Shown piece after piece: positions 1 through 9,681 of a stretch of 64,000 nt of DNA. Below the pieces are notes generated by a model, which was given only the letters and a program-made list of their open reading frames with translations, did not search any database and was not told the DNA's origin. The position numbers and the translations under genes are program-made. The DNA is from Acinetobacter sp. ANC 3813 (lineage in GTDB: Bacteria; Pseudomonadota; Gammaproteobacteria; Pseudomonadales; Moraxellaceae): positions 62,001 to 126,000 of the forward strand of contig NZ_NEGK01000003.1 of assembly GCF_002135435.1 (NCBI RefSeq), written 5' to 3'. Every line of letters starts with the position of its first letter. The stretch's first letter is position 1.

Positions 1-994
1 CAGTTTCAGCGTCTACGCCCTGTACACGCTCACGCGCATAATCAAGCGCCGCTTGGTAAGAACGCTCAGTTAAAGCAACGCCTTCCATACCTACAGTTAA
101 ACGAGCCATGTTCATCATCACAAACATTGCCATAAGGCCTTTATTTTTCTCGCCAACTAAATAACCCAGTGCACCTTCGTTATCGCCATAGGCCATGACA
201 CAAGTTGGGCTGGCATGAATGCCGAGCTTATGTTCAATGGATACGCAGCGCAGATCATTGCGCTCACCCAATGAACCATCATCATTGACCATAAACTTTG
301 GTACTAGGAATAGCGAAATACCGCGCACACCTTCAGGTGCATCGGGTAAACGCGCTAATACTAAGTGAATGATGTTGTCGGTAAAATCATGCTCACCAAA
401 AGTGATAAAGATTTTTTGACCATGAATGCGGTAAGTGCCATCTCCCTGATCAATGGCTTTGGTTTTTAACGCACCTACATCTGAACCTGCACCCGGCTCG
501 GTCAGATTCATGGTGCCGCCCCATTCGCCGGAGACCAATTTTGGTAAATACTTTTGCTTTAACTCATCTGATCCCGCATGGCTGATGGCTTCAATTGCGC
601 CAATGGTCAGACCAGAACACATCACGAAGGATTTGTTCGCAGACATCATGATTTCATTGACCGCAGTCGATAAAATATAAGGTAATCCTTGACCGCCAAA
701 CTCAGGCTCTAAGGAAATATTATTCCAGCCTGCATGCGTGTACTGCGCATACGCTTCTTTAAAACCTTTCGGTGTCGTCACCACGCCATCGGTAATTTTT
801 AAACCTTCACGGTCACCGCTGGCATTGATCGGATCCAGTACATTGGTAGCAAATTTACCTGCTTCATCCAAAATAGATTCATACAGATCTACACCTAAGT
901 CTTCTAAACCCGGAAGCTGAGCCAATTGCTCTTGATCTAAAAGATGGTTGAAGATAAAGCTTAGATCATTGAGAGGGGCTTTGTAGCTATTCAT
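1..994 (-). CDS. Acyl-CoA dehydrogenase, 3' end cut by window edge
   Basis: Oxidises an acyl-CoA to the 2-enoyl-CoA with FAD, passing electrons to electron-transfer flavoprotein. About 331 N-terminal residues are visible. They begin MNSYKAPLNDLRSF and include the flavin/substrate motifs NLTEPGAGSDVGALKT and KIFITFGEHD. The N-terminal extension before the dehydrogenase core is typical of the roughly 590-residue class, which includes proteins annotated as DmdC, rather than the 380-residue class. The ATG overlaps the TGA of the CoA-ligase gene upstream (ATGA at 991-994), so translation is probably coupled. It is the last visible gene of the operon starting at 6089. The substrate is not shown by the sequence; the neighbours suggest an acid activated by the adjacent ligase. 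Confidence 0.9.
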   Translation of the reverse strand, partial: MNSYKAPLNDLSFIFNHLLDQEQLAQLPGLEDLGVDLYESILDEAGKFATNVLDPINASGDREGLKITDGVVTTPKGFKEAYAQYTHAGWNNISLEPEFGGQGLPYILSTAVNEIMMSANKSFVMCSGLTIGAIEAISHAGSDELKQKYLPKLVSGEWGGTMNLTEPGAGSDVGALKTKAIDQGDGTYRIHGQKIFITFGEHDFTDNIIHLVLARLPDAPEGVRGISLFLVPKFMVNDDGSLGERNDLRCVSIEHKLGIHASPTCVMAYGDNEGALGYLVGEKNKGLMAMFVMMNMARLTVGMEGVALTERSYQAALDYARERVQGVDAET

Positions 995-2646
995 GCGCTC
1001 ATTTCCTTGTCTTGCAGTAAACGCCAGTTAATTTTTCCGCTTGCTGTTTTTGGCAGTTCATTTGCGAACTCCACCACTTTCGGCACTTTGTAGGCCGACA
1101 TATTGTCTCGGCACCACTGTCTTAATTCGTTTTCAGTCATAGACTGATTGTCTTTGAGCACCACAATGGCTTTGACACTTTCGCCGCGGTCATTTTTATT
1201 GCAGGGAATAATGCAATTTTCTAAGATCTTTTCATTCTGGTACAGAATGCTTTCTACTTCGGATGGCCAAACTTTGTAGCCAGACACATTGATCATGCGT
1301 TTTAAGCGGTCTGCCATAAAGAAGTAGCCTTCTTCATCAAAATAGCCAACATCGCCTGTTTTAAAGAAGCGCTTGCCGTCATGTTCAATAAATGAAGCTT
1401 CGGTCGCTTCTGGGTTTTTCCAGTAACCGCTAAACAAACATGGGCTGGTTGAAATAATTTCGCCGTTTTGGCGCACCTCTAGCTCTGTACCTGTTTCTGG
1501 GTCAATCACGCGAGTGTCTACATCAAACAGCGGTACACCCAAACATTGGCGCTTACCGCGGCCATAAGGATTAAGATGCACACCCGCCGCCATTTCGGTC
1601 ATGCCCCAGCCTTCTATAAACTCAATACCCGTTAAAGTTTCAAAATCTTGCGCAATTGCATGCGGCATACCTGTGCCGCCACCATAGACATGAGTGAACG
1701 ATTTAAAATTGAATTTATTCACATTTGGCATAGCCAGCAGATCCACCACCATGGTTGGAATACAGCACCAATGCGTTAAGCCATGCATATCGACCACTTG
1801 CGCTGCACAAAGCCGGTCCCAGCGAGTCATAAGATAAGTCGTTGCACCCAGCCAAATGGGCAAGCACATGGCATTGATCATGCCAGTGACATGGAAAAAT
1901 GGCGTAACCGACAATACTTTTGCGGTGTTATTCCAAGGACTCCAATTGATTTGTGTCAAAATCTGCGCAACCAATGCACGGTGACTCAGCATGCAGCCCT
2001 TGGGATGTGCTGTGGTGCCTGATGTATACAACACCACAGCTAAGTCTTCGCCTGAACGTACTGCTTGAGTGCAAATAGGCGCATGCTGCAATGCTGTTTG
2101 CAGATTCACCACTTGCGTAGTTTCTTCTACTACAGGCGCCTGCAAAACCGTTTCTGGAATCACAAATTCTGTTGGGGTAAATAAATCGTCTGCATAGCGC
2201 GCTGCGATGATGGTGTCTAAGCATGTCTGACCGAGTAGCGACTTAAACTCATGAACCAGTTCTGAACCTACAATCGCAATTTTGGATTCTGTGTCTGTGA
2301 TATACCATTCCAGCTCCAATGCCTTATTCATTGGATTCACAGGTACAGCCACGGCGTCACAGCGCAAAATGGCATAGTAAGCAATAATGAAAGCGACACT
2401 GTTCTGCATGCTGATCACAACACGGTCGCCTGCCTGAACATTTTCCTGCTGCTGTAAATAGCCAGCGAAACGCTCTACACGTTCATTCAGCTGCTTATAC
2501 GTCACTTGGCTGCCGTAATAATTCACTGCCACTTTATCTGGATAGCGCTGTGCATTGGTCGCCAAATGTTCATACAGACCCGTTTGTGGGTACGATAAAT
2601 TTTTTGATAAATGACGCGGCCAATGATTGAAGTGTAATGTGCTCAT
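991..2646 (-). CDS. AMP-binding acyl-CoA ligase
   Basis: 551-residue adenylate-forming enzyme, expected to activate a carboxylic acid as acyl-AMP and then acyl-CoA in the cytoplasm. Visible motifs are the phosphate loop YTSGTTAHPKG near residue 205, GWGMTEMAAG near 348, the hinge motif FKTGDVGYFDEEG near 428 and the catalytic C-terminal lysine in TASGKINW near 538. It resembles AlkK-like medium-chain and DmdB-like ligases, but family assignment from sequence reading cannot fix the substrate. It lies between the bifunctional hydratase/dehydrogenase gene (79 bp upstream) and the acyl-CoA dehydrogenase, which it overlaps by 4 bp. This is a complete activation and beta-oxidation set. Confidence 0.9.
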   Translation of the reverse strand: MSTLHFNHWPRHLSKNLSYPQTGLYEHLATNAQRYPDKVAVNYYGSQVTYKQLNERVERFAGYLQQQENVQAGDRVVISMQNSVAFIIAYYAILRCDAVAVPVNPMNKALELEWYITDTESKIAIVGSELVHEFKSLLGQTCLDTIIAARYADDLFTPTEFVIPETVLQAPVVEETTQVVNLQTALQHAPICTQAVRSGEDLAVVLYTSGTTAHPKGCMLSHRALVAQILTQINWSPWNNTAKVLSVTPFFHVTGMINAMCLPIWLGATTYLMTRWDRLCAAQVVDMHGLTHWCCIPTMVVDLLAMPNVNKFNFKSFTHVYGGGTGMPHAIAQDFETLTGIEFIEGWGMTEMAAGVHLNPYGRGKRQCLGVPLFDVDTRVIDPETGTELEVRQNGEIISTSPCLFSGYWKNPEATEASFIEHDGKRFFKTGDVGYFDEEGYFFMADRLKRMINVSGYKVWPSEVESILYQNEKILENCIIPCNKNDRGESVKAIVVLKDNQSMTENELRQWCRDNMSAYKVPKVVEFANELPKTASGKINWRLLQDKEMSA

Positions 2647-2724
2647 TTTTCTATCCTCTGTGCCCAGTGATTATCTCAGCTGGTCTACCAAATCCTTCTA
2701 AGTCTGTTCTATGCCATGCAGCGT

Positions 2725-4797
2725 TTAAGCTGCAGCCTGCGCCAGCAATGCAGAAACCTGCCAAAAATCTGCATCGGTATACGGGTCTTGGGCAAATTGC
2801 GCCATGCTGTGAATTATGTTTTCCAGCCCTTGTTCTGCTGCATAGAACATTGGACCGCCGCGCCAGCGCGGGAAGCCATAACCTGCCAAATACACCACAT
2901 CGATATCTGACTGGCGTAAAGCAATGCCTTCTTCAAGTAAACGGAATCCTTCGTTGGCTAAGGCATAGATGCAGCGCGCGACAATTTCTTCATCACTGAA
3001 TGCTTTTGCAGTAATACCTTGTTCAGCACGATAGGCATCAATTAAAGCAATTACTTCTGCGTCAACATCGCCGCGGCGATTGCCTTGACTGTAGTCATAC
3101 CAGCCCTTTTGGGTCTTTTGTCCAAAGCGTTTCAGTTCAAATAACTGATCAGCAAAGCCTGAAAACTTCTTCTTTGAATTAAGTTTCAACTGGTGCTTAC
3201 GAATCATGTAATCAATGTCATTACCCGCCATATCGCACATACGGAACGGCCCCATAGCCATGCCCCAATTTTCTAAAGCACTATCGATTTGATACGGAGA
3301 TGCGCCTGCATCAATCAAAAGTCCAGCTATACGCAAATAGGCATTCAACATACGGTTGCCAATAAACCCATCACAAACACCTGCCACCACAGCGGTTTTT
3401 TTCAGTCGTTTACCTATCTCTAAAGCTGTTTTTAAAGTGGCTTGATCTGTGCTGTCTGTGCGTACAATTTCCAGCAGTGGCATAATTTGCGCAGGACTGA
3501 AGAAATGCAGGCCAACCACAGATTCAGGACGAGAGGTTTGCGCCGCCAGTTGATTCAAATCTAAGGTAGAGGTATTACTTGCCAAGACTGCATGTGTAGG
3601 TAAATGTGCATCCATTTGCTTGAGCACAGAAGTTTTCACATCCCAATCTTCAAACACCGCTTCTAAAGCAAGGTCAACATTGGCTAATGCTGAATATTCA
3701 AGGCTCGTTGAAAGATTCGCTTGAATCACCGCGGCTTTTTCTTCAGTCAAACGACCTTTAGCTACTTGTCCTACAAAGTGTTTAGTGATCAATGCTAATC
3801 CGCGGTCTAATCCTGCTTGCTGATTTTCAATTAAAGTGACAGGAAAGCCTGCTTGTAAAAAGCAAATGGCTATGCCGCTGCCCATAGTTCCTGCACCAAT
3901 CACAGCAACACGCTCAATGGCTTTTGCCGCTGTAGCGGCATCTAAATTTGGAATATGTTTGGCTTCACGTTCTGCAAAAAAAGCATGTCGCAAGCTTTTA
4001 GAAATATCACTTGAAGTCAGCTGTTGAAATAGTTGTTGTTCTTGAGCAAAGCCTGCTTCAAAGTCCAAATCCACAGCTGCTTGAACCGCATTAATAATCG
4101 CATGCTGCACAATATGCTGCGGCTTGCTGCCTGCTGCTTCACGTTTTTGCTGCAGCAGGTCATTTAGTGCATCTGTTGCCTGAATCCGTTGATGTTTAAT
4201 ATGAACTGGCTGCGTGCTGAGTGCTGATGCAAATTCAATTGCCGCCTGTTTTACATCAGCATCAGTCAGAACATCCAGCAAAGCTGAATCTTGTAAAACA
4301 CTGAGCTTCAGCGGCTTGCCCGTTAAAATAGCGTCCAAAGCAGTTTCTACACCAATATAACGCGGTAACAGTTGTGTGCCCGCTGCACCTGGTAACAAAC
4401 CTAAATGAACTTCTGGTAATGCCAAATGTGCTTTTGCATGAACCACACGGTGATGGCAAGCCAAAGCCAGCTCTAATCCACCGCCGAGTGCAGCACCTGA
4501 AATTGCAGCTGTTACTGGTTTCGCGGCATCTGAAATTAAATGGACTAAATCATGCAATGATGGAAATTGAAGATGTGTACCTGCTGCAAACTCAGCAATG
4601 TCCGCGCCCGCACTGAATGATTTTGCAGTACCTGACAAGACAATTGATTGAACCGCAGCATCATTCAGCAGCTGCTCAATTGCAGCATACAGTTCTGCAC
4701 GTAATGCATGTGACAGCACATTCAATTTATCTGTTTGAAAATTCACAATGCCGACTTGGCCTTGTGTTTCAATCAAAATGCGGTTGACCTGATTCAT
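2725..4797 (-). CDS. Bifunctional enoyl-CoA hydratase / 3-hydroxyacyl-CoA dehydrogenase
   Basis: About 690 residues. The N-terminal crotonase domain (residues 1 to about 190) has the oxyanion-hole motifs SFSAGADIAEF and SGAALGGGLELALACH. It is followed by an NAD-binding 3-hydroxyacyl-CoA dehydrogenase domain with AVIGAGTMGSGIA near residue 297, ASNTSTLDL and GLHFFSPAQ, then the C-terminal dimerisation domains. It catalyses hydration of enoyl-CoA and NAD-dependent oxidation to 3-ketoacyl-CoA. I chose the ATG at 4797 because GGAAGA sits just upstream; an in-frame ATG at 4824 adds nine residues. The MFS-gene spacer carries two copies of GCTGCAGC that could form a stem. No thiolase is visible, so one must come from beyond the window or elsewhere. 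Confidence 0.9.
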   Translation of the reverse strand: MNQVNRILIETQGQVGIVNFQTDKLNVLSHALRAELYAAIEQLLNDAAVQSIVLSGTAKSFSAGADIAEFAAGTHLQFPSLHDLVHLISDAAKPVTAAISGAALGGGLELALACHHRVVHAKAHLALPEVHLGLLPGAAGTQLLPRYIGVETALDAILTGKPLKLSVLQDSALLDVLTDADVKQAAIEFASALSTQPVHIKHQRIQATDALNDLLQQKREAAGSKPQHIVQHAIINAVQAAVDLDFEAGFAQEQQLFQQLTSSDISKSLRHAFFAEREAKHIPNLDAATAAKAIERVAVIGAGTMGSGIAICFLQAGFPVTLIENQQAGLDRGLALITKHFVGQVAKGRLTEEKAAVIQANLSTSLEYSALANVDLALEAVFEDWDVKTSVLKQMDAHLPTHAVLASNTSTLDLNQLAAQTSRPESVVGLHFFSPAQIMPLLEIVRTDSTDQATLKTALEIGKRLKKTAVVAGVCDGFIGNRMLNAYLRIAGLLIDAGASPYQIDSALENWGMAMGPFRMCDMAGNDIDYMIRKHQLKLNSKKKFSGFADQLFELKRFGQKTQKGWYDYSQGNRRGDVDAEVIALIDAYRAEQGITAKAFSDEEIVARCIYALANEGFRLLEEGIALRQSDIDVVYLAGYGFPRWRGGPMFYAAEQGLENIIHSMAQFAQDPYTDADFWQVSALLAQAAA

Positions 4798-4871
4798 GCT
4801 TTTCTTCCATTTCCATTGATTCATATTTTTTGTGCTGCAGCGCCCTGCTTCGGACTGCTGCAGCGGGTCTT

Positions 4872-6089
4872 TTAAACTGCGGCCTGAGCGCGTTTTTTCA
4901 TTGCGCCAAGCAAAATAAGAATAAGTGCCGCCGCAATGACAATGCCTGGAATACAGGCGGCTATCAGCCCAGTAGCGCCATTGCCCATGGCTAAAAACTG
5001 TCCTGCAACTGCAGGTCCTGCCATCGCGCCAAAACGTCCAACTGTCATGGCTGTACCTACACCTGTACCGCGCATTTGTGTTGGGTAAACTTGGCTGCCC
5101 AAGGCATACAGCACCATTTGCCCACCAATGGTGAAACAGCCCACCAGCGCGCCGGCAAAGTACATCGCAGTCACTGTGTCAAAGCTGTTCAATGCCACTA
5201 GACCTAAAACAATGCCGCTGTACATCAAAATAATGACGTACTGCATTTTCCAGCGGTCCACCAGCACACCCAGAACAATCGTTCCTACAAATGCGCCAAC
5301 TGAAAAGAACATCTGCACCATGGTTGCTTGCTGTTTTTGAAAACCCAGATCCATCAATAAAGACGGCAGCCAGTTCAACAGCATGTACACCATCATCATG
5401 GTGAAAAAGTAGCCTACCCAAAGCAGCAGCGTAGGCAGTCGGAAAAATGCGTTAAATAAATCGCTGAATTTGGCTTTTTCTGTTTGTGCAGCTGCTTGCT
5501 GAGTTGCCAAGAATGCGCGTGATTCTGGTAGAAATCGCGCCATCAACGGAATAACCAAGAGCGGTAAAACCCCGCCAACATAAAAAATGACTTTCCAATC
5601 TGTAGCCAAAGCACTGCTGGCCAGTAATGACACTGCAATACCGCCAATTGGCATACCGCAGTACATGAGTGAAATTGCTCGTCCGCGCGCTTTTTCACTT
5701 ACCGCTTCAGAGGCCAGTGCAACCAAATTTGGAAGCGCTGCACCGAGTCCTGCACCTGTCATAAAACGAGCAAACAGTAAGCCCTGATAGCTTGTCACTA
5801 ACGCTGTTAATATTGAAAATAAGCCAAAGAGCGCAACTGAAATCATCAGCACTTTTTTACGGCCAATTCGGTCACCTAAACGTCCGCCAATTAGGCCACC
5901 CGGCAGCAGGCCTAAAATCGCAGCGCTGAAAAACAAACCCAATGCAGATTTGTCTAAACCAAAATGTGCCCCTACACCTGCAGCTGCAACCCCTGCAGAC
6001 TGCAAATCAATTCCCTCAATAAACGCAATGAGGAAACAAATTAATATCGTCATGACAGCCTTAGGCTGCGTACTTTGTTGCTGTTCCAT
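4872..6089 (-). CDS. MFS transporter, aromatic acid:H+ symporter-like
   Basis: 405-residue inner-membrane carrier with about twelve hydrophobic segments. The loop 2-3 signature GGRLGDRIGRKKVLM and the early IEGIDLQSAG segment are typical of the aromatic acid:H+ symporter branch (MhpT, PcaK, HcaK). It probably imports the acid used by the downstream ligase and beta-oxidation enzymes. It is the first gene of the minus-strand operon and divergent from the MarR gene at 6230, with a 140-bp intergenic region containing an inverted repeat at 6152-6167. In Acinetobacter hydroxycinnamate (hca) clusters a carrier, MarR regulator, CoA ligase and acyl-CoA dehydrogenase also occur together, but the bifunctional hydratase/dehydrogenase here argues for a different or saturated side chain. 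Confidence 0.85.
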   Translation of the reverse strand: MEQQQSTQPKAVMTILICFLIAFIEGIDLQSAGVAAAGVGAHFGLDKSALGLFFSAAILGLLPGGLIGGRLGDRIGRKKVLMISVALFGLFSILTALVTSYQGLLFARFMTGAGLGAALPNLVALASEAVSEKARGRAISLMYCGMPIGGIAVSLLASSALATDWKVIFYVGGVLPLLVIPLMARFLPESRAFLATQQAAAQTEKAKFSDLFNAFFRLPTLLLWVGYFFTMMMVYMLLNWLPSLLMDLGFQKQQATMVQMFFSVGAFVGTIVLGVLVDRWKMQYVIILMYSGIVLGLVALNSFDTVTAMYFAGALVGCFTIGGQMVLYALGSQVYPTQMRGTGVGTAMTVGRFGAMAGPAVAGQFLAMGNGATGLIAACIPGIVIAAALILILLGAMKKRAQAAV

Positions 6090-6151
6090 ACAACCGATCC
6101 TTTTTGTTTTGCATTCCTAGCCAAACCAAACTAATTTGCTCTGAAATTATT

Positions 6152-6167
6152 GTCAAGTAAGCTTGAC
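6152..6167. promoter_or_regulatory. Inverted repeat, candidate MarR operator
   Basis: GTCAAG-TAAG-CTTGAC forms a 6+6 bp inverted repeat in the divergent region between the MFS operon and the MarR gene. Size and place fit a MarR-dimer operator acting on both promoters. No binding data; inferred from position and symmetry. Confidence 0.45.
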
Positions 6168-6229
6168 GTTATTTGTATTAGAAAAAAGTCGTAGATAAAA
6201 ATAGAAAAAAGGCGCTTTTTTGCTTATAT

Positions 6230-6676
6230 TTGGAAGATATTTTTTGTTTTGAATTATTTGTGAAATCTCTAAGAACTCTGCTGCGCACACGTCTGGAATG
6301 GGTCGAAGACCGTCTAATGAAAAACGCAGAAAAAAATGGTTATGGTTATATAACCCCATCTATGGCAAGGCTTTACAGTTACCTAGGCTCGGCACCCGTA
6401 CCCATGTCTGAACTTGCACGCCGTCTGAAAATTTCGCGTCAAGCTGTGCATCAGTTAGTCACCGAAGGTATTAATGCAAACTTTTTAGAAGTGATTGACA
6501 GCCCTGAAGACAAACGCATCAAGCTGGTTAAATTTTCAGCAGATGGTGAAAAAATGTCTGCTGTCGCTCTAGCAGAAATCCATCAAGCGGAAGCAGATTT
6601 AGCTAAAATCATTGGCGAAAGTAATGTGAAAGAGCTGCGCCGAATTTTAGAATTGGACTGGCCAGAAGATCTGTAA
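6230..6676 (+). CDS. MarR-family transcriptional regulator
   Basis: Up to 148 residues with a winged helix-turn-helix (VPMSELARRLKISRQAVHQLV) and a wing region rich in charged residues (IDSPEDKRIKLV). It is divergent from the carrier/CoA-ligase operon and probably represses it until the ligand or its CoA thioester is present, as known for HcaR-type regulators. The start is uncertain. The open frame begins with TTG at 6230 next to GGAAG, and the other in-frame choices are GTG at 6260 and ATG at 6320. The last would remove most of the first dimerisation helix. Function as regulator is secure at family level; ligand unknown. Confidence 0.8.
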   Translation: MEDIFCFELFVKSLRTLLRTRLEWVEDRLMKNAEKNGYGYITPSMARLYSYLGSAPVPMSELARRLKISRQAVHQLVTEGINANFLEVIDSPEDKRIKLVKFSADGEKMSAVALAEIHQAEADLAKIIGESNVKELRRILELDWPEDL

Positions 6677-6945
6677 TCCTGAAATTTCACTATTCTTCTT
6701 GTTTTGGGATGCAAATAGGTTTTGATGCAGACCGGTTAAAGCTGACAAACTTTAAAGTATTGATAGTGAAATAGCCCATGCTTCCTCTACACTGCGCGTG
6801 CTTAGGTGAATGGATACTTAATCACACAGATTCTTAGCTCACGGGGATATTTTTGATTGGTATTACTATTACTTTTGCATCAACCCTAACGCTATTAATT
6901 GCTATTTAAATTCACCATTCTCATTGCTTTAAAAAAACCAAATTA

Positions 6946-6961
6946 GTGCTTTATAAAGCAC
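6946..6961. promoter_or_regulatory. Perfect 16-bp palindrome
   Basis: GTGCTTTATAAAGCAC is its own reverse complement. It lies 112 bp upstream of the oxygenase start at 7073. No T-run follows, so an operator is more likely than a terminator. Confidence 0.45.
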
Positions 6962-6994
6962 GCATTTCTAAAATCTGCTGTTCTTTTTATAGTT

Positions 6995-7021
6995 TTTGCA
7001 TCATCAATTTTTTGATGCAAA
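6995..7021. promoter_or_regulatory. Inverted repeat TTTGCATCA-n9-TGATGCAAA
   Basis: Perfect 9+9 bp inverted repeat with a 9-bp spacer, 51 bp upstream of the oxygenase start. Probable operator or promoter-overlapping site; the regulator is unknown. Confidence 0.45.
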
Positions 7022-7072
7022 TGACACCAACACTGAGCTACAACTCTTCATTTACACACTGGGGTAAATATC

Positions 7073-7864
7073 ATGTTGTCCGAAGAACAGAAGTTATTTA
7101 AACGTGATGGCGCCGTTGTATTACGCGGCTTTTTTAAAGATTGGATTGATGTACTGCAAGACGGCATTCAAACCAATGAGAAAAATCCGGGGCAATGGTT
7201 CCGAGACTATACGCCAAATGAATCTAAAGGACGCTTTTGGGCAGACTATTGCAACTGGCAAAATAACCCAGCATTTGAGCAATTTATTAAACAAAGCCCT
7301 GCTGCTGAAATTGCCAAAACATTAATGCAATCTGCACAGGCTCGCATGTTTCATGAACATGTTCTGGTCAAAGGTCCCGGTTCATCAAAAGTGACACCAT
7401 GGCATCATGACGCGCCTTATTATCCCGTTGATGCTAAGCAAACGCTCAGCTTATGGGTGCCACTAGATCCAGTCTCTAGAGAATCTGCGATTGAATTTAT
7501 TGCAGGTTCTCATCTATGGGGCAAGCATTTTAAAGCGCAAAGCTTTAATGGCGAATACTACGATCATACTGGCGCTAAAGAAGAAATTTTGCCAGATATT
7601 GATCAGCACCGTGAAGATTACAATATTTTGGGCTGGGATTTGCAGCCAGGTGATGCAATTGCCTTTGACTATTTAACCATTCATGGCGCTCCGGGCAATT
7701 TATCCAACGAACATTCACGCCGTGCAGTGTCTTTCCGCTGGTTAGGCGATGACGCGGTGTACATTAACCGAGGTGGAAAAACATCACCACAGTATCCACA
7801 TTTGGCAGGAAAATTAGCAACTGGAGATCCATTGCCTGAAGATGAATTTCCGATAATTGCTTAA
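7073..7864 (+). CDS. Phytanoyl-CoA dioxygenase-family Fe(II)/2-oxoglutarate oxygenase
   Basis: 263-residue double-stranded beta-helix oxygenase. The iron-binding facial triad is visible as HxD in TPWHHDAPYY (about residue 110) and a distal His in TIHGAPGN (about 203). The 2-oxoglutarate-binding Arg follows in RRAVSFRW. Such enzymes hydroxylate a substrate while turning 2-oxoglutarate into succinate and CO2; the family covers many substrates besides phytanoyl-CoA. A GGGGT ribosome site precedes the ATG. It is a single-gene unit ending in a strong terminator, with several palindromes upstream. It is the first of three such oxygenases within 10 kb. Substrate not recognisable. Confidence 0.88.
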   Translation: MLSEEQKLFKRDGAVVLRGFFKDWIDVLQDGIQTNEKNPGQWFRDYTPNESKGRFWADYCNWQNNPAFEQFIKQSPAAEIAKTLMQSAQARMFHEHVLVKGPGSSKVTPWHHDAPYYPVDAKQTLSLWVPLDPVSRESAIEFIAGSHLWGKHFKAQSFNGEYYDHTGAKEEILPDIDQHREDYNILGWDLQPGDAIAFDYLTIHGAPGNLSNEHSRRAVSFRWLGDDAVYINRGGKTSPQYPHLAGKLATGDPLPEDEFPIIA

Positions 7865-7891
7865 ACCTCATTTTTAAACCCTTTCTTTTTT

Positions 7892-7927
7892 GCCAATGTT
7901 TACCCATTTATACATTGGCTTTTTTTT
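7892..7927 (+). terminator. Rho-independent terminator
   Basis: Stem GCCAATGT...ACATTGGC (7892-7899 with 7912-7919) followed by eight T. It ends the oxygenase transcript. Confidence 0.8.
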
Positions 7928-8136
7928 CTGTGTGACTTTACTTCAATAGTCGCAACTTAAATCTTATTGGGTTTAGTACATCTGATTTGTTTTTTAATTT
8001 ACAGCTCAAATAGCTGGGCCATCTGATAAACTTATCTCAAACACCCAGTATACTTTATAAAAGTTAGTTTATTTATTTTAGATATTTAATTTCCAAAAAT
8101 TCTCCACATTGTATTACAGTCATTTAAATTGAACCT

Positions 8137-8162
8137 AAAAAAGCCCTGCATCAGCAGAGCTA
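8137..8162 (-). terminator. Terminator after formaldehyde dehydrogenase gene
   Basis: Read on the minus strand: AGCTCTGC-TGAT-GCAGGGCT, one mismatch, followed by TTTTTT. It lies about 45 bp past the stop at 8205. Confidence 0.7.
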
Positions 8163-8204
8163 GATTTGGAACGATGAATGTTTTATAAATAGCTTGCTTG
8201 AGCT

Positions 8205-9681
<1,477 letters not shown>

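Larger units (their letters stand above)
6677..7072. other. Intergenic region rich in symmetric elements
   Basis: No gene seen in these 396 bp. It contains a 10-bp inverted repeat ATTTCACTAT/ATAGTGAAAT (6684-6693 and 6763-6772), a perfect 16-bp palindrome at 6946-6961 and an inverted repeat at 6995-7021. Single TTTGATGCA/TTTTGCATCAA half-sites lie at 6721 and 6873. All precede the oxygenase gene at 7073, so this looks like a heavily regulated promoter region. Confidence 0.5.

Noticed and set aside
1..4797. DMSP demethylation (dmdBCD) reading of the ligase/dehydrogenase/hydratase genes
   Set aside because: The hydratase is fused to a 3-hydroxyacyl-CoA dehydrogenase and no DmdA is visible, so a general beta-oxidation-type route fits better.
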